Under the pieces are notes generated by a model. The model had not been told where the DNA came from. It saw only the letters and a list, made by a program, of their open reading frames with translations, and searched no databases. Shown here one piece after another: positions 1 through 9,174 of a stretch of 64,000 nt of DNA (its first letter is position 1; every line of letters begins with the position of its first letter). The translations under genes were made by a program, and so were the position numbers. This stretch comes from Cercozoa sp. M6MM (Eukaryota; Endomyxa: Ascetosporea). The DNA is taken from assembly GCA_040357565.1 (NCBI GenBank), contig JBDODJ010000001.1. The stretch is one strand, 5' to 3'.

Positions 1-891
1 TTAGTCACAATGTCGAAGCACTGGAAGATGTGCTCGGTCGCACATGTCAGATCGACGACTGAACATGTCAAAATTATATGGGATTGCAGTAAATTTACAC
101 AGTCATGTACATGGGGGGGGGGGGTAGAACATATTCCCGTACCGTCGTACATGCTCAGTAAATGCGTCTTGTGAGTCAAGTCGTGACAGTTAGCAAAGTC
201 GGCAGCTTCTTTGGCCTGGCATACGAGACGGCCCGGGCACTGCTGCGGCAGACATGGCACGTACTTCACAACACGCGGGTCGGCCTTGCTGCTCTCACAA
301 GCCCAGGTACATTTATACCGTAGTGTTGAGCTACGTCCTTAGACATTCGTAATTTACAATATAAATTTGGTACCATGCGAAAGCCTTGGAGCAGTCGCCG
401 TTCTGGAAGCAGTCGTGCACCAAAGTGAAGGCATCCGGATTCTCCACAGGGTCGAGGGATGCACAGGGGCCCGAAGGGGTAGGAGTCGAGGAGGGACTTG
501 GCACAGGCGTAGGTGTCGGAGAGGGACTTGGCACAGGCGTAGGTGTCGGCGAAGGACTTGGCACAGGCGTGGGTGTCGGTGAAGGGCTCGGTACGGGCGT
601 AGGTGTCGGCGAAGGACTTGGCACAGGCGTAGGTGTCGGTGAAGGACTCGGTACGGGCGTAGGGGTCGGAGACGGGCTCGGTACGGGCGTGGGAGTTGGG
701 GACGGACTCGGTACGGGCGTAGGTGTTGGCGAAGGACTTGGCACAGGCGTGGGAGTCGGGGACGGACTCGGTACGGGCGTAGGAGTCGGAGAAGGACTCG
801 AAGTGGGAGTTTTCCAGCCCTGGTAGACCGAGTCGGCAGTCACGGCGTGACTGACGAGGACAGACAGGACAGTGGCCAAGAACAGCTTCAT
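1..891 (-). CDS. secreted proline-repeat, cysteine-rich protein (3' end beyond window)
   Basis: The start is the ATG at 891. The N-terminus '[19 protein letters not shown]' is a clear signal peptide. It is followed by about eleven tandem ten-residue units of the type [10 protein letters not shown] (residues about 30-135) and then a cysteine-rich region with spaced cysteines such as '[14 protein letters not shown]', 'CTWACESSK' and '[11 protein letters not shown]'. I read three exons with intact phase: 891-374, 330-143 and 58-1, joined by GT-AG introns of 43 and 84 nt. The reading frame is still open at position 1, so the C-terminus lies outside the window. The layout (signal peptide, Pro/Ser/Thr linker, Cys-rich module) resembles extracellular wall-associated or carbohydrate-binding proteins, in which the linker is usually O-glycosylated. 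I do not recognise the Cys-rich family, so function is open. Confidence 0.75.
480..805. repeat. 30-bp coding minisatellite ([10 protein letters not shown] units)
   Basis: About eleven copies of a 30-bp unit, read on the minus strand as [10 protein letters not shown]. The copies differ mainly at synonymous positions (for example ggcacaggcgtaggtgtcgg versus ggtacgggcgtaggggtcgg), and the unit stays in frame throughout, so the repeat is under coding constraint. Copy number may vary between strains. Confidence 0.9.
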
Positions 892-1347
892 ATGGACCGG
901 AACGATGCGATTTGACAGCGGAACAACTTAGGTGTCACTGTGCTTGTTTCGAACGGGATTCGGAGGAACGGTTGATCAGATGGAACTGAACGTTCGCTGG
1001 TAACTCGAATGCACAACTGAGAACGTAATCAAATCGGATGCCGGAGTGAAGCAACCCAACTGGACTGAATCTTTCGGGAAAATAGAGCCCGAAGACCATT
1101 TAGTGTTCGGCAAATGTCATTCACCTAAACGTTGACATCTGTCATGTCCTTACAACAGGCAGTAAAGTAACGAAATTGCAGCTTTTCAGAGCTTTCCTAG
1201 TTTAGTCTGGGCCAGGCCAACATCTTGATTACGCCCATACCTATGTGAGCGCACGCAGCGCGACGCAGCTTTCTTTCGGACTTTGTGCAGAAAATAAAAA
1301 CGCATGAACCGACGCTCGGCCCTCGATACATCTAGCCAGAGCTTGGA
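892..1347. other. divergent intergenic region
   Basis: A 456-bp spacer between two genes transcribed away from each other, both with N-terminal signal-peptide-like sequences. It must hold both promoters. I see no convincing ORF, RNA gene or clear TATA box in it. Confidence 0.6.
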
Positions 1348-1971
1348 ATGCGTCTGTGCAAGCAAGTGTTGTGCTTCCTAGGACTGATCGGGACAGTACC
1401 AGTCTCTGGTGCTCGTGCCAGTCAGGATGCCGAAGCCTTTCGAGAGTTGAGACATGTCGCTTGTGATTTACGTGGCGCAGAGGTGCGACTCCAGCCGCTG
1501 CTGGTCGACAACTCAGGACTGGTCAATTTTACTATTCTTTCCGTCTGAGTTTTATGCAAGATTAAGATTACAGTATCGATTTAATTCGCAGACTGAAGGA
1601 GTCAAAGCAATGGTGACCCAGATCCACTTCTTGCTGACTTCGTCGAGCGATATCGTTGAAGAATTCTGCCAAGAAAAAGAACGTGCCGATGTGAAGGCCA
1701 AAGTTGGTGCTAATCGTAGTGTCACGTCTGACTTTGACTTGAGTTTGACTGCATTAAGCGACTCGGACGAGGACAGTGACAGCAGCGACTTAGACTGGAA
1801 TGTCGTGACTCCGAAACCTCAACAACCTGAGAGAATCCAGGAGGCTGTCACTCCCGAGATCAAGCTTCCTCTCGATCTGAGCGACAATGACGGCACAGAA
1901 ATCGCTGTTCCTGGTGCCAACGGACAGCCTGTCTGCATGAAGTACATTACCTATTAATGAAGCATTCACAG

Positions 1972-2065
<94 letters not shown>

Positions 2066-2908
2066 GAGACTAAACCTCAGTTTCAAGAACCAAGTGAAAG
2101 ACTCTCCGCGTCCAGTCCACAACATGTTCCACCCGCAGCGCAGTCGAACTGCTTCACCAAAGGCATCGAAAGCACCGAAGGCGAACCCTGTGGCACTGGC
2201 CAGACAGCGCTATGCCGAACTGAACCGCAAGCAAGCTCAACAACACCATCGCTCCGCCTCTCATGAGGCGAGATATGCGCATCCCCAACATCAACAACAA
2301 CAACAACACCAACATCAACAACCGCATCAACATCAACAACCACATCAACATCAACATCAACAGCAGCCTACAGTCCCCCAGTTCCGTGCACCCAACGTCA
2401 GCCCGAACGGTGGCAACGTAAACCCACTGGCCTGTCCGAACTTACGAGGTGTTCCTGGTGCTCGTGTTCCCTACCCTGTGAGAAGGCCCGGTAACCTACC
2501 GCCTCCGCCCGTCTACGAACCTCCCAAGCCAGCATGGCAACCCGCTCGCTACCCTCCTGCCAGTGCGGCTTTCGGTGGTGTCTGTGGCTACGGCGCCTAC
2601 CAGGGCGTCGCAACTCGCGCTCTTCCCACGCCGCAACAACAGCAAGAGTACGAGCAGAGAACCAAGTCCAATCAGCCTGGGTACTGCACTGCGCGTGTAC
2701 TGTACATCCAGTCAGTTCGGTTTATCCGGCTGCTCTTAGGTTTGGAGGCAAGGTACGCGACTCGCTCCATGCCGCGAGGCGTCGCTGGCGACAGCAGAAG
2801 CCAGAGTCCGAGAAGGAACGGCACGCGCGCGAGTGGCAGGAGTGGCGTGACTGCGTGGCCAAGCAAATGAAGCAGATCGACCCAACGTTTACATTCGACC
2901 CGCAATAA
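1348..2908 (+). CDS. unknown protein with acidic Ser/Asp and Q/H-rich regions
   Basis: Four exons join in frame: 1348-1542, 1592-1941, 2066-2680 and 2740-2908 (442 residues). The first residues 'MRLCKQVLCFLGLIGTVPV' are hydrophobic and could be a signal peptide. An acidic stretch 'DSDEDSDSSDLDW' lies near residue 130, followed by a low-complexity Gln/His/Pro segment in the middle and a basic helical C-terminus around 'SLHAARRRWRQQ'. AATAAA overlaps the stop codon and may serve as poly(A) signal. The second intron holds a long (GT)n tract ending directly at the acceptor AG. I do not recognise a family. The low-complexity and basic parts look nuclear, which conflicts with the signal-like start, so the true start or location is uncertain. 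Confidence 0.65.
1975..2063. repeat. (GT)n microsatellite in an intron
   Basis: About 44 GT dinucleotides in the intron 1942-2065, abutting the 3' splice site AG. It takes the place of a polypyrimidine tract. Confidence 0.95.
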
Positions 2909-3135
2909 ACGCCCTTTATGTTTTAGCGCGCTACACAATCTACCCGACAGAGTAGCTACCCAAACGAGTACTCAGATCTATTTAATGCATCACGATGCTC
3001 GAAAATGCCATCAGAAATTGAAAAAGCCCGTGAGAGCGCTGTTGTATAAAATTGAAATTAAAGTACGGTAGGCGAGCTTAGGCGTGCCAACAGTGTGCCT
3101 GGCGGTGTGTGCGTGCTTAGTTACACGAGTTAGAG

Positions 3136-3908
3136 ATGGGTAAACATCACCACTTGGAGGCGAGCGACCTGCTGCCTCAGAAGGGCAAGCAGGTGCTGCC
3201 GATCGACGCGGCGCGCGACGACATCGTTCGGGCCGTGCGCGACAACAACGTCGTCATCGTCACTGGTGCGACTGCTGTGTCCTTCTCTTACCCCTTTTAA
3301 GCCTTCACCCCCTTTCCCATCTAACCCCCTCTTACCCCTCCCTTACCCCCCCCCGGACAGGTGCCACGGGTAGTGGTAAGTCCACGCAGCTGCCGCAGAT
3401 TCTGCTGCAGGAGAAATACTCCGTCGCCATCTCGCAGCCACGGTACCTTTTGCTCTCTCTGACAGTGATCGCAGGCAGCGTTTCTCCGAAATGAGTGGGC
3501 AGCGATCGATCAGTTCACATTTGTTAACATAGTCGCATCGGTGCCGTGTCGCTGGCGCAGCGCGTGGCGGCCGAAATCGGCTCCGACGTCGGCGACACTG
3601 TGGGTGCGTGTTTACCTCCCTTTGCCCCCCTCTTTACCCTTGTTTACCCCCCTCTTTACCCCCCTCTTTACCCCCTCTTTCTTCTTTCCCCTCGCACCCT
3701 CAGGCTACTGCGTGCGGTTCGATCGACGTGATGAGAATGTATCTTTTACCCCCCTGTTTACCCCCCTGTTTACCCCCCTGTTTACCCCCCTGTTACCCAC
3801 ATGTTACCCCCTCCCCCTGCCTGTTAGTGCGAGGCCGTGTTCTTCTCGGACGGCGTGCTGATCGGCGAGTTGACGCAGGATCCGCTGCTGCGTCGGTTTG
3901 ACGTTGTG
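3136..3908 (+). CDS. DEAH-box RNA helicase, N-terminal part (broken by assembly gap)
   Basis: The start is 'MGKHHHLEASDLLPQKGKQ' at 3136. Five exons connect in frame: 3136-3265, 3361-3442, 3533-3603, 3704-3738 and 3828-3908. The product shows the conserved order of DEAH helicases: 'LPIDAARDDIVRAVRDNN', Walker A 'GATGSGKST', motif Ia 'QPRRIGAVSLAQRVAAE', 'VGYCVRFDRRDE' and 'DGVLIGELTQDPLLRRFDVV', which directly precedes the DEAH box in this family. The DEAH motif itself should lie in the next exon, in or beyond the run of N. Such helicases act in splicing, ribosome biogenesis or RNA decay; the subgroup cannot be decided from this fragment. The very short N-terminus before the helicase core is unlike the long N-terminal extensions of Prp2/Prp16/Prp22. 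Confidence 0.85.
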
Positions 3909-3922
3909 GTGCGTTACCCCCC

Positions 3923-4022
3923 NNNNNNNNNNNNNNNNNNNNNNNNNNNNNNNNNNNNNNNNNNNNNNNNNNNNNNNNNNNNNNNNNNNNNNNNNNNNNN
4001 NNNNNNNNNNNNNNNNNNNNNN
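3923..4022. other. assembly gap (100 N)
   Basis: Exactly 100 N flanked by C-rich sequence, the usual placeholder for a scaffold gap of unknown size. The missing DEAH helicase core is consistent with a real gap much larger than 100 bp. Confidence 0.97.
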
Positions 4023-4063
4023 CCCCCCCCCCCGACCCCCCCCCTTTACCCCCCTGGTGATAG

Positions 4064-4141
4064 TGGATTCGCGATCGACTGCGCAAGGTCGAAGGTGCTG
4101 ATCTTGATGGTATACCTCCTTACCCCTTACCCCCCTGCCGC

Positions 4142-4180
<39 letters not shown>

Positions 4181-4632
4181 CGCGGTACCCCCTTTAGCCC
4201 CTACCCCCTTTACCCCTACCCCCTCCCCCTATCTCTGTAGCACTGGCGCACCTGCGCGAAGGCAGCGTCGCCGAACGTTTGCTCGAGGAGCTGAGACTCG
4301 AGCAACGTCGACGGTAGTTTTACCCCCCTCTTTACCCCCCTCTTTACCCCTTACCCCCTCTTTACCCCCTCTTTACCCCCCTCCCCCGCAGCAAGAAGGA
4401 AGCCGAGCGCATCGACGCGCGTATCGCCGCACTGCGTCGGCAGAGCGAGTCGACCGACCAGTCAGACAAGCAGTCGGACAAGCAGCCCAACGAGGCCGAC
4501 GACGAGGAGGAGGAAGAGCAGGCGCAGGAGCACCGGCAGGAGGACCTCGACGACCAAGCGGCCGCGCAACTCGCACTGCAGCGCTACCGACTGCGCAAAC
4601 GCGCGCGACACGAGGCTGGCCTGTCGCTCTAA
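4064..4632 (+). CDS. 3' exons of an unidentified protein after the gap
   Basis: Three exons join in phase: 4064-4109, 4241-4313 and 4392-4632. They encode 'WIRDRLRKVEGADLD', then 'LAHLREGSVAERLLEEL', then a basic helical stretch and a strongly charged tail with 'ADDEEEEEQAQEHRQEDL', ending 'RHEAGLSL'. The composition suggests a coiled-coil or charged C-terminal tail. It lies on the same strand as the helicase, but nothing in it matches the helicase-associated C-terminal domains, so it may be the tail of that gene or the end of another gene lost in the gap. Confidence 0.6.
4144..4180. repeat. 37-nt poly-G run in an intron
   Basis: An uninterrupted run of 37 G between two coding exons, close to the assembly gap. 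It may be a true homopolymer or a polishing artefact. Confidence 0.85.
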
Positions 4633-4990
4633 CTTCCAGGGTCTTCGGCACCCTTACTACGCTAGCACCGATATCGATCACTTACTCAAGTAGTTTTTGA
4701 TATACTATACGATAGATAGGATACGATAGAACACATTGAAAGCACAGGAAAACGAACTGAAAGCGTGTCTGTGACACTTGCAGCAACTGATCAGTCAACT
4801 TGTACAGTCCGATCAGTCAAGTTGTACAGTCAGTGTTTCAGTTGCATTGAGTGCCGACTGTCAGTGAGAGTCCTCAGAGAGTGTGCGCGTCTATGGTAGG
4901 AGAGAGGTGTCAATGTGTCAGAGTGTCAGTTTGTGTGAGCTCGAGGGAAGAAACAGGCGAGGGCAGGCAGGCAGGGGGAGGGGTCTCCCC

Positions 4991-5850
4991 CTACGTGTAC
5001 CAGTCGAGCATCTTGCTGGCCTGCTTTTTCGACAGCGAGCGAATCTCGGCGACCCACTCGTCTCGCATCTCCTGTGCAGGGAGCGGATAGGTTGGGTAAC
5101 AGATAGAGAGACGGATGGATAGATATAGATAGATAGATCGACAGATGGGTAGATAGATAGATAGATAGATAGATGGATAGATAGATAGATGGATAGATAG
5201 ATAGTAGATAGATAGATAGATATAGAAGTGATAAAAGATGCACCTTGGTGGCGGCCATAAGACTCCAGGTTTCCATGTCGCCTGTCACAATGTCGAAGCG
5301 GCAGCCGTCGGCCTTGCTGTCCGGGAAGGCCTTCACTGCGATGACGCTCCACAGCGGAATCTGGTCTACGCTCAATCCAACACAGACAAATTCGGTCAAG
5401 TCAAGTGAAGTCAAGTCAGTCCAGTCCAGTCAGAGTATACAAACCAACATACAGCCAACCATGGTGGGATCGTTGCGCTTGAAGCACGTTATTGACTCCG
5501 TGTCTAGTGCCCACAACCTCCTCTGCCAGACGTGCCGGCCTGCTACCTGTCAACACACACAACAATGCTTTCACCAGCTACGGCTGCCAAAAGAAGCTAA
5601 AGCATTCAATTGTTTCCAATCGTCTCACAAAAACGACACTTTAAAAAAGGAAAAACTATCAAAAGCTCCATTCAACCAAAGCTCAAAACTAAAAAATAAA
5701 AAAAAACTGAAAGCTGTTTCGAACTCGAGGTACCTCTCGTCGCGACTTCTTCTTTAAAAAGCCGACTAGAACGCGAGGAGGGCCCTGTTCGGCCATCTCA
5801 CGCTCCCGCTGCTGGTAGTATTCGCGCCTGCGTGTTGATTCGGTCGACAT
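4991..5850 (-). CDS. small PH-domain protein
   Basis: Four exons on the minus strand, 5850-5734, 5546-5460, 5360-5244 and 5071-4991, give 133 residues from 'MSTESTRRREYYQQ'. Almost the whole protein is one pleckstrin-homology fold: strand 1 'VGFLKKKSRRE', strands 2-3 'RHVWQRRLWALDTESITCFK', then 'IPLWSVIAVKAFPDSKADG' and 'CRFDIVTGDMETWSLMAAT', ending in the diagnostic C-terminal helix with tryptophan 'EMRDEWVAEIRSLSKKQ'. PH domains bind phosphoinositides or protein partners at membranes. The stand-alone format suggests an adaptor. The gene starts 375 bp from the divergent sphingolipid gene. The last intron contains a (GATA)n microsatellite. Confidence 0.85.
5112..5222. repeat. (GATA)n microsatellite in an intron
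   Basis: Imperfect GATA/GGATA repeats of about 110 bp inside the last intron of the PH-domain gene. Confidence 0.9.
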
Positions 5851-6225
5851 GTGCTGGTCAAACTGTTACTGTCACTTTAACTCTGTCTGGAGAAACGCCC
5901 GGTCAACGGAGCCAACTTGTTTTGCACCAGACTGAACGTTCACCGCGGAAGCGCAGTCGGACGCACGCGGTTCTTGCCACACTCGTGGACCGGCAGGAAA
6001 TAATAAACGCGCCAGACCCAGCGAGCTGACAAGGCCTCTTGGCGTGCACCAATCAAAAACGACTCAAGATGCGCTAACAGATCACACACGCGCACAGCAG
6101 CACGATGGAAGAAGATCGTGCTTGGGTAGTGTGTAGTTGTTAGACTTTTGTTTGTTAAGGCTGCGGCATTTTATCCTGTGGTCAGACGCTTGTTGTTGAT
6201 TGTAGGCTTTGGCTAGTGTAGTGCC
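5851..6225. other. divergent intergenic region
   Basis: A 375-bp spacer between the PH-domain gene (-) and the ketodihydrosphingosine reductase gene (+). It must contain both promoters. No ORF or RNA gene is convincing here. Confidence 0.6.
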
Positions 6226-7620
6226 ATGCTTCCAACTTGGGCAGTTGTGCTGTGTGTCTATGCGGCACTTTTAGTGCTGAGTTGGTTGCTGAAGCGAGTG
6301 CGGTGTGCTGTTCTATCATCTGTGTGACCATGCATGTGCACGACGGTTGTTCTGACACAGTGCGCCGGGTCTAGACCTCGTGGGCAAGCACGTGGTCGTC
6401 ACTGGCGGCAGCAGCGGTCTCGGCAAGGCGATCGCAGCCCTGTCGGTTAAGCGGTAGGCCGAACAGTGTCTGTGTGGTATCGTTCCTGTCTAATGTGTAT
6501 GCCCCTGCAGAGGTGCCGCCCAGGTGACCCTGGTGGCGCGTAATCAGGCGAAACTGGACGCTGCGAAAATCGAAATTACCGAAGAAACCGCTTGCGATGC
6601 TGATGGTGCGTTTTGGCTTCTTTACCCCCCTACCCCCTACCCCCCCCCCCCAGTGGTGCAAGTGTCCTCGTGCGATGTGACTAACACCGAGTCGGTCAAG
6701 GCGATGTTCGACTCGTTCGATATGGTAGATTACCCTCTACCCATACCCTGCCCCCCTTTACCCCCCCTGGGCAGCCGGTGGACGTGCTGGTGTGTGCGGC
6801 GGGCGTGGCGCAGCCGGGCTACATTCTCGCTCAGAGCGACGACGTGTTCCGTCGGCAGATGGAGGTGAACTACTTTGGCCACGTCGCCTGCACCAGGCAG
6901 GCCGTGCTGCAGATGCTGCGTGCTGCCGAGGTAGCTCTCTTACCCACCTCTACATCCTCCCCCTACCCCTACCCCCCTCCCCAGGAACGAGGTGAGCAAC
7001 GTGGCCACGTGGTACTGGTCGGTAGTGCCATGTCGCTTCTGAGTTATGTCGGCTACGGACAGTACGCGCCCAGCAAGATGGTTCGACCCCTTACCACCAC
7101 GCCCTTAACCACCCTACCTTCTCCCCACACCTCCAGGCGATGCGTGCCTTTGCGGAGGCACTGCGGCACGAGGTGAAGCCACTCGGCATCCGAGTGACGG
7201 CCTTCTACCCGTCCAATATGGACACACCGGGCTTTGCGGCCGAGCAGCGCACCAAGCCTGAAGAAACGCAGCTCATTGAGGGCACAGCCACGTTGTTTTC
7301 GGCCCAGGCGTCCGCGCGGACGCTGTTCGATGGCATGGCACAGGGCGACTTTGCCATTACGCAGGAGTTCGTGACGCATCTGATTCGCATCGCCACTGGC
7401 GTCAGCACGCCGAGGCCGCTCGTGTTATTCGACCTGCTCGTGCTGCCTGTACCCTTTTACCCTCCCCCTCCCTAACCCTTCTTACCCCTCCGTGTGGTAG
7501 TTTGCACTGCTCTTCTTCTTCTTCTTTGCGCTCTATGTCGACGTGTGGGTCATGCCGCGCAGTCGAGGGGCACGCGCCGCCGCCGAGGCTGCGTTGGCTG
7601 CCGATGCCAAGTCCGAGTGA
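6226..7620 (+). CDS. KDSR: 3-ketodihydrosphingosine reductase (short-chain dehydrogenase)
   Basis: Eight exons join in perfect phase (6226-6302, 6361-6453, 6511-6605, 6654-6724, 6775-6930, 6985-7080, 7137-7448, 7501-7620), giving 339 residues. The N-terminus 'MLPTWAVVLCVYAALLVLSW' is a membrane anchor. It is followed by the Rossmann signature 'VVVTGGSSGLGKAIA', the 'VLVCAAGVAQ' motif, the conserved Asn in 'EVNYFGHV', catalytic Ser in 'LVGSAMSLLS' and the Y-x3-K motif 'QYAPSKM'. A second hydrophobic segment 'FALLFFFFFALYVDVWV' lies near the C-terminus, as in KDSR/TSC10. The enzyme reduces 3-ketodihydrosphingosine to dihydrosphingosine with NADPH at the ER, the second step of sphingolipid synthesis. 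Several introns consist mainly of ACCCC-type strings. Confidence 0.9.
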
Positions 7621-7890
7621 CTAGCAGAGTGTTAGCCTAGCTATCTCTTACTACTGATAGTTAGGTGTTGGTTCCATGTGGTAGTTCTCACTCGCACTGG
7701 TCTCTTGCGACTGCACTCTCGATCCATAGCGTAATTAGTACAGGAGTACGTTACGTACAGCTTGACGTTCAGCTGCTCGTTGGTATGCTTCCTAGCGCAA
7801 CTGGCACAGGCTAACGCGCTGGTGACCGACTGACGGTGCTGCCAGAGTGATAAGTTGTTAACACATCGCAGTGTCCTGGTGTTTTTACAG

Positions 7891-8876
7891 TTAATTAGAA
7901 AAGTCGCGACTGTCAATCGTACGCGTTCGAGCACTGCCACGACGCTGCGTTTGGCGCTGTGACCGACGCGGAGAGATCGAGCGCGACCGTGAAGAAGTGA
8001 ACGAAAGGAAAGAGAAGGTCAAGCTTCGCGATTTTGGCTTTTTCCGAGTAAGCTGTTTCTCGCTTCGTTTCGTTTTTGAGCGCCGCTTTTGCTTACTTGA
8101 GTCCCGCTTCACTTTGCTTGAGTTGTGTCTCGTTCCGCTCGAGTGTCGCCTCGTCTTGCTCGGGCTGCGTTTTGTCTGCTGGTTTCGTCGCGTTCGATCG
8201 TGTCGTCGAGACTTTCGCTGTGATTTCTGCTTTGTTTTTCGGCCTTTGGAGTGATGATGTTTCAAGCGAAATCGTTTTCTGACGCGATAGCCACCTCCTT
8301 GGTAGGCAACGGGGCCACTTGGACCGGGAGGAGGACCGCCTTCCATTGGTTCCTCTTCCCAGTACTCTTCGTATTCCTCTGCAAGGTGAGTCAAGTCAGT
8401 ATGTAGAGCGAACTTTCTCACCTTGCTAAAGTATATATACCTTGCTGCTTCTTCAACGTTAGATACGCAACCGTGCCGACAGCTATACCAGCGAGGCCAA
8501 AAATAATTCCAAAGGCGCCCATCAAACGTGCCTTTTCATCATTGTCGTCATCTTCGACCTACAGTCAGCTTGACTGGAGATGTGCAATACAAGCAGCAGT
8601 TATTTTACAGGAGCGGCTGTCGTTGCGGGAGGAGGAGTTGTTGTCGTTGTTGTCGGTGTAGTGGTGCTAGTGGTCGTACTCGCAGTGGTCGTCGTTGTGT
8701 TCGTTGTAGTCGTCGTAGCAGCGCCAGTGGTCGTCGTTGTTGCCGAGCAATGGTGTGCTACAGTGCAAAATCAACGCTGCATACGCACTTGGCCATGGCA
8801 TGCATATAAGGTAGCAAGGCATACACAAGTAGGCCAGCACTGCCCATAAGGCAACACGAATGAACGAATATCGCAT
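7891..8876 (-). CDS. mucin-like type I membrane protein with RS-rich cytoplasmic tail
   Basis: Four exons, 8876-8825, 8757-8609, 8558-8441 and 8378-7891, connect in phase to 268 residues. The order is a signal peptide 'MRYSFIRVALWAVLAYL', a Thr-rich ectodomain dominated by TTTT runs and ending 'TPPPATTAAPV', an acidic 'EDDDNDEKA' collar, one transmembrane helix 'GAFGIIFGLAGIAVGTVAYL', an acidic 'EEYEEYWEEEPMEGG', and a long basic tail of about 130 residues rich in Ar/Lys-Ser such as 'RSRSISPRRSQRQ'. The Thr-rich part resembles O-glycosylated mucin stalks. Serine/arginine-rich tails are normally found in nuclear splicing proteins, which makes this combination odd. The gene shares a 298-bp divergent promoter region with the EGF-repeat receptor. 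Function unknown; no family recognised. Confidence 0.75.
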
Positions 8877-9174
8877 GATCGCATGCCATGCTTCCTTCGT
8901 TCGAGCGACCACTCGCGCAAATGCTCTAAACTTAGCAGAAAGTACCTCCGAAGCACAGTTTTGGTACTCGTTCGGACTTTCGTGTGTAAAAAGTTGAACT
9001 TTTGTCAAGCACTGACTGTACTATGGTGCTACTGCAAGCAAAATCATTGCTGTATGTGTCTCATGTATGTAAACCATACAATAGACCGAGACGGTAGTAT
9101 CAATGAATCTCCGATCATGAGGTCGGGGTTTGCACTGTACAAAGCTCCACGATATCCACCAAACGAGACATGAA
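8877..9174. promoter_or_regulatory. shared divergent promoter region of two membrane-protein genes
   Basis: A 298-bp spacer separating the start codons of the mucin-like protein (-) and the EGF receptor (+). Both products have signal peptides and single transmembrane helices, so co-expression is plausible. Core promoter elements cannot be assigned with confidence. Confidence 0.4.

Noticed and set aside
1980-2065. Start of the Q/H-rich protein inside the GT repeat (Cys-Val run)
   Set aside because: The repeat lies in an intron with good donor AA|GTACAT and acceptor TAG|GAG, and the exons on both sides join in frame.
3923-4022. Possible CRISPR or other array behind the N run
   Set aside because: The gap is of standard placeholder length in an intron-containing eukaryotic gene; there are no repeats with spacers anywhere in the window.
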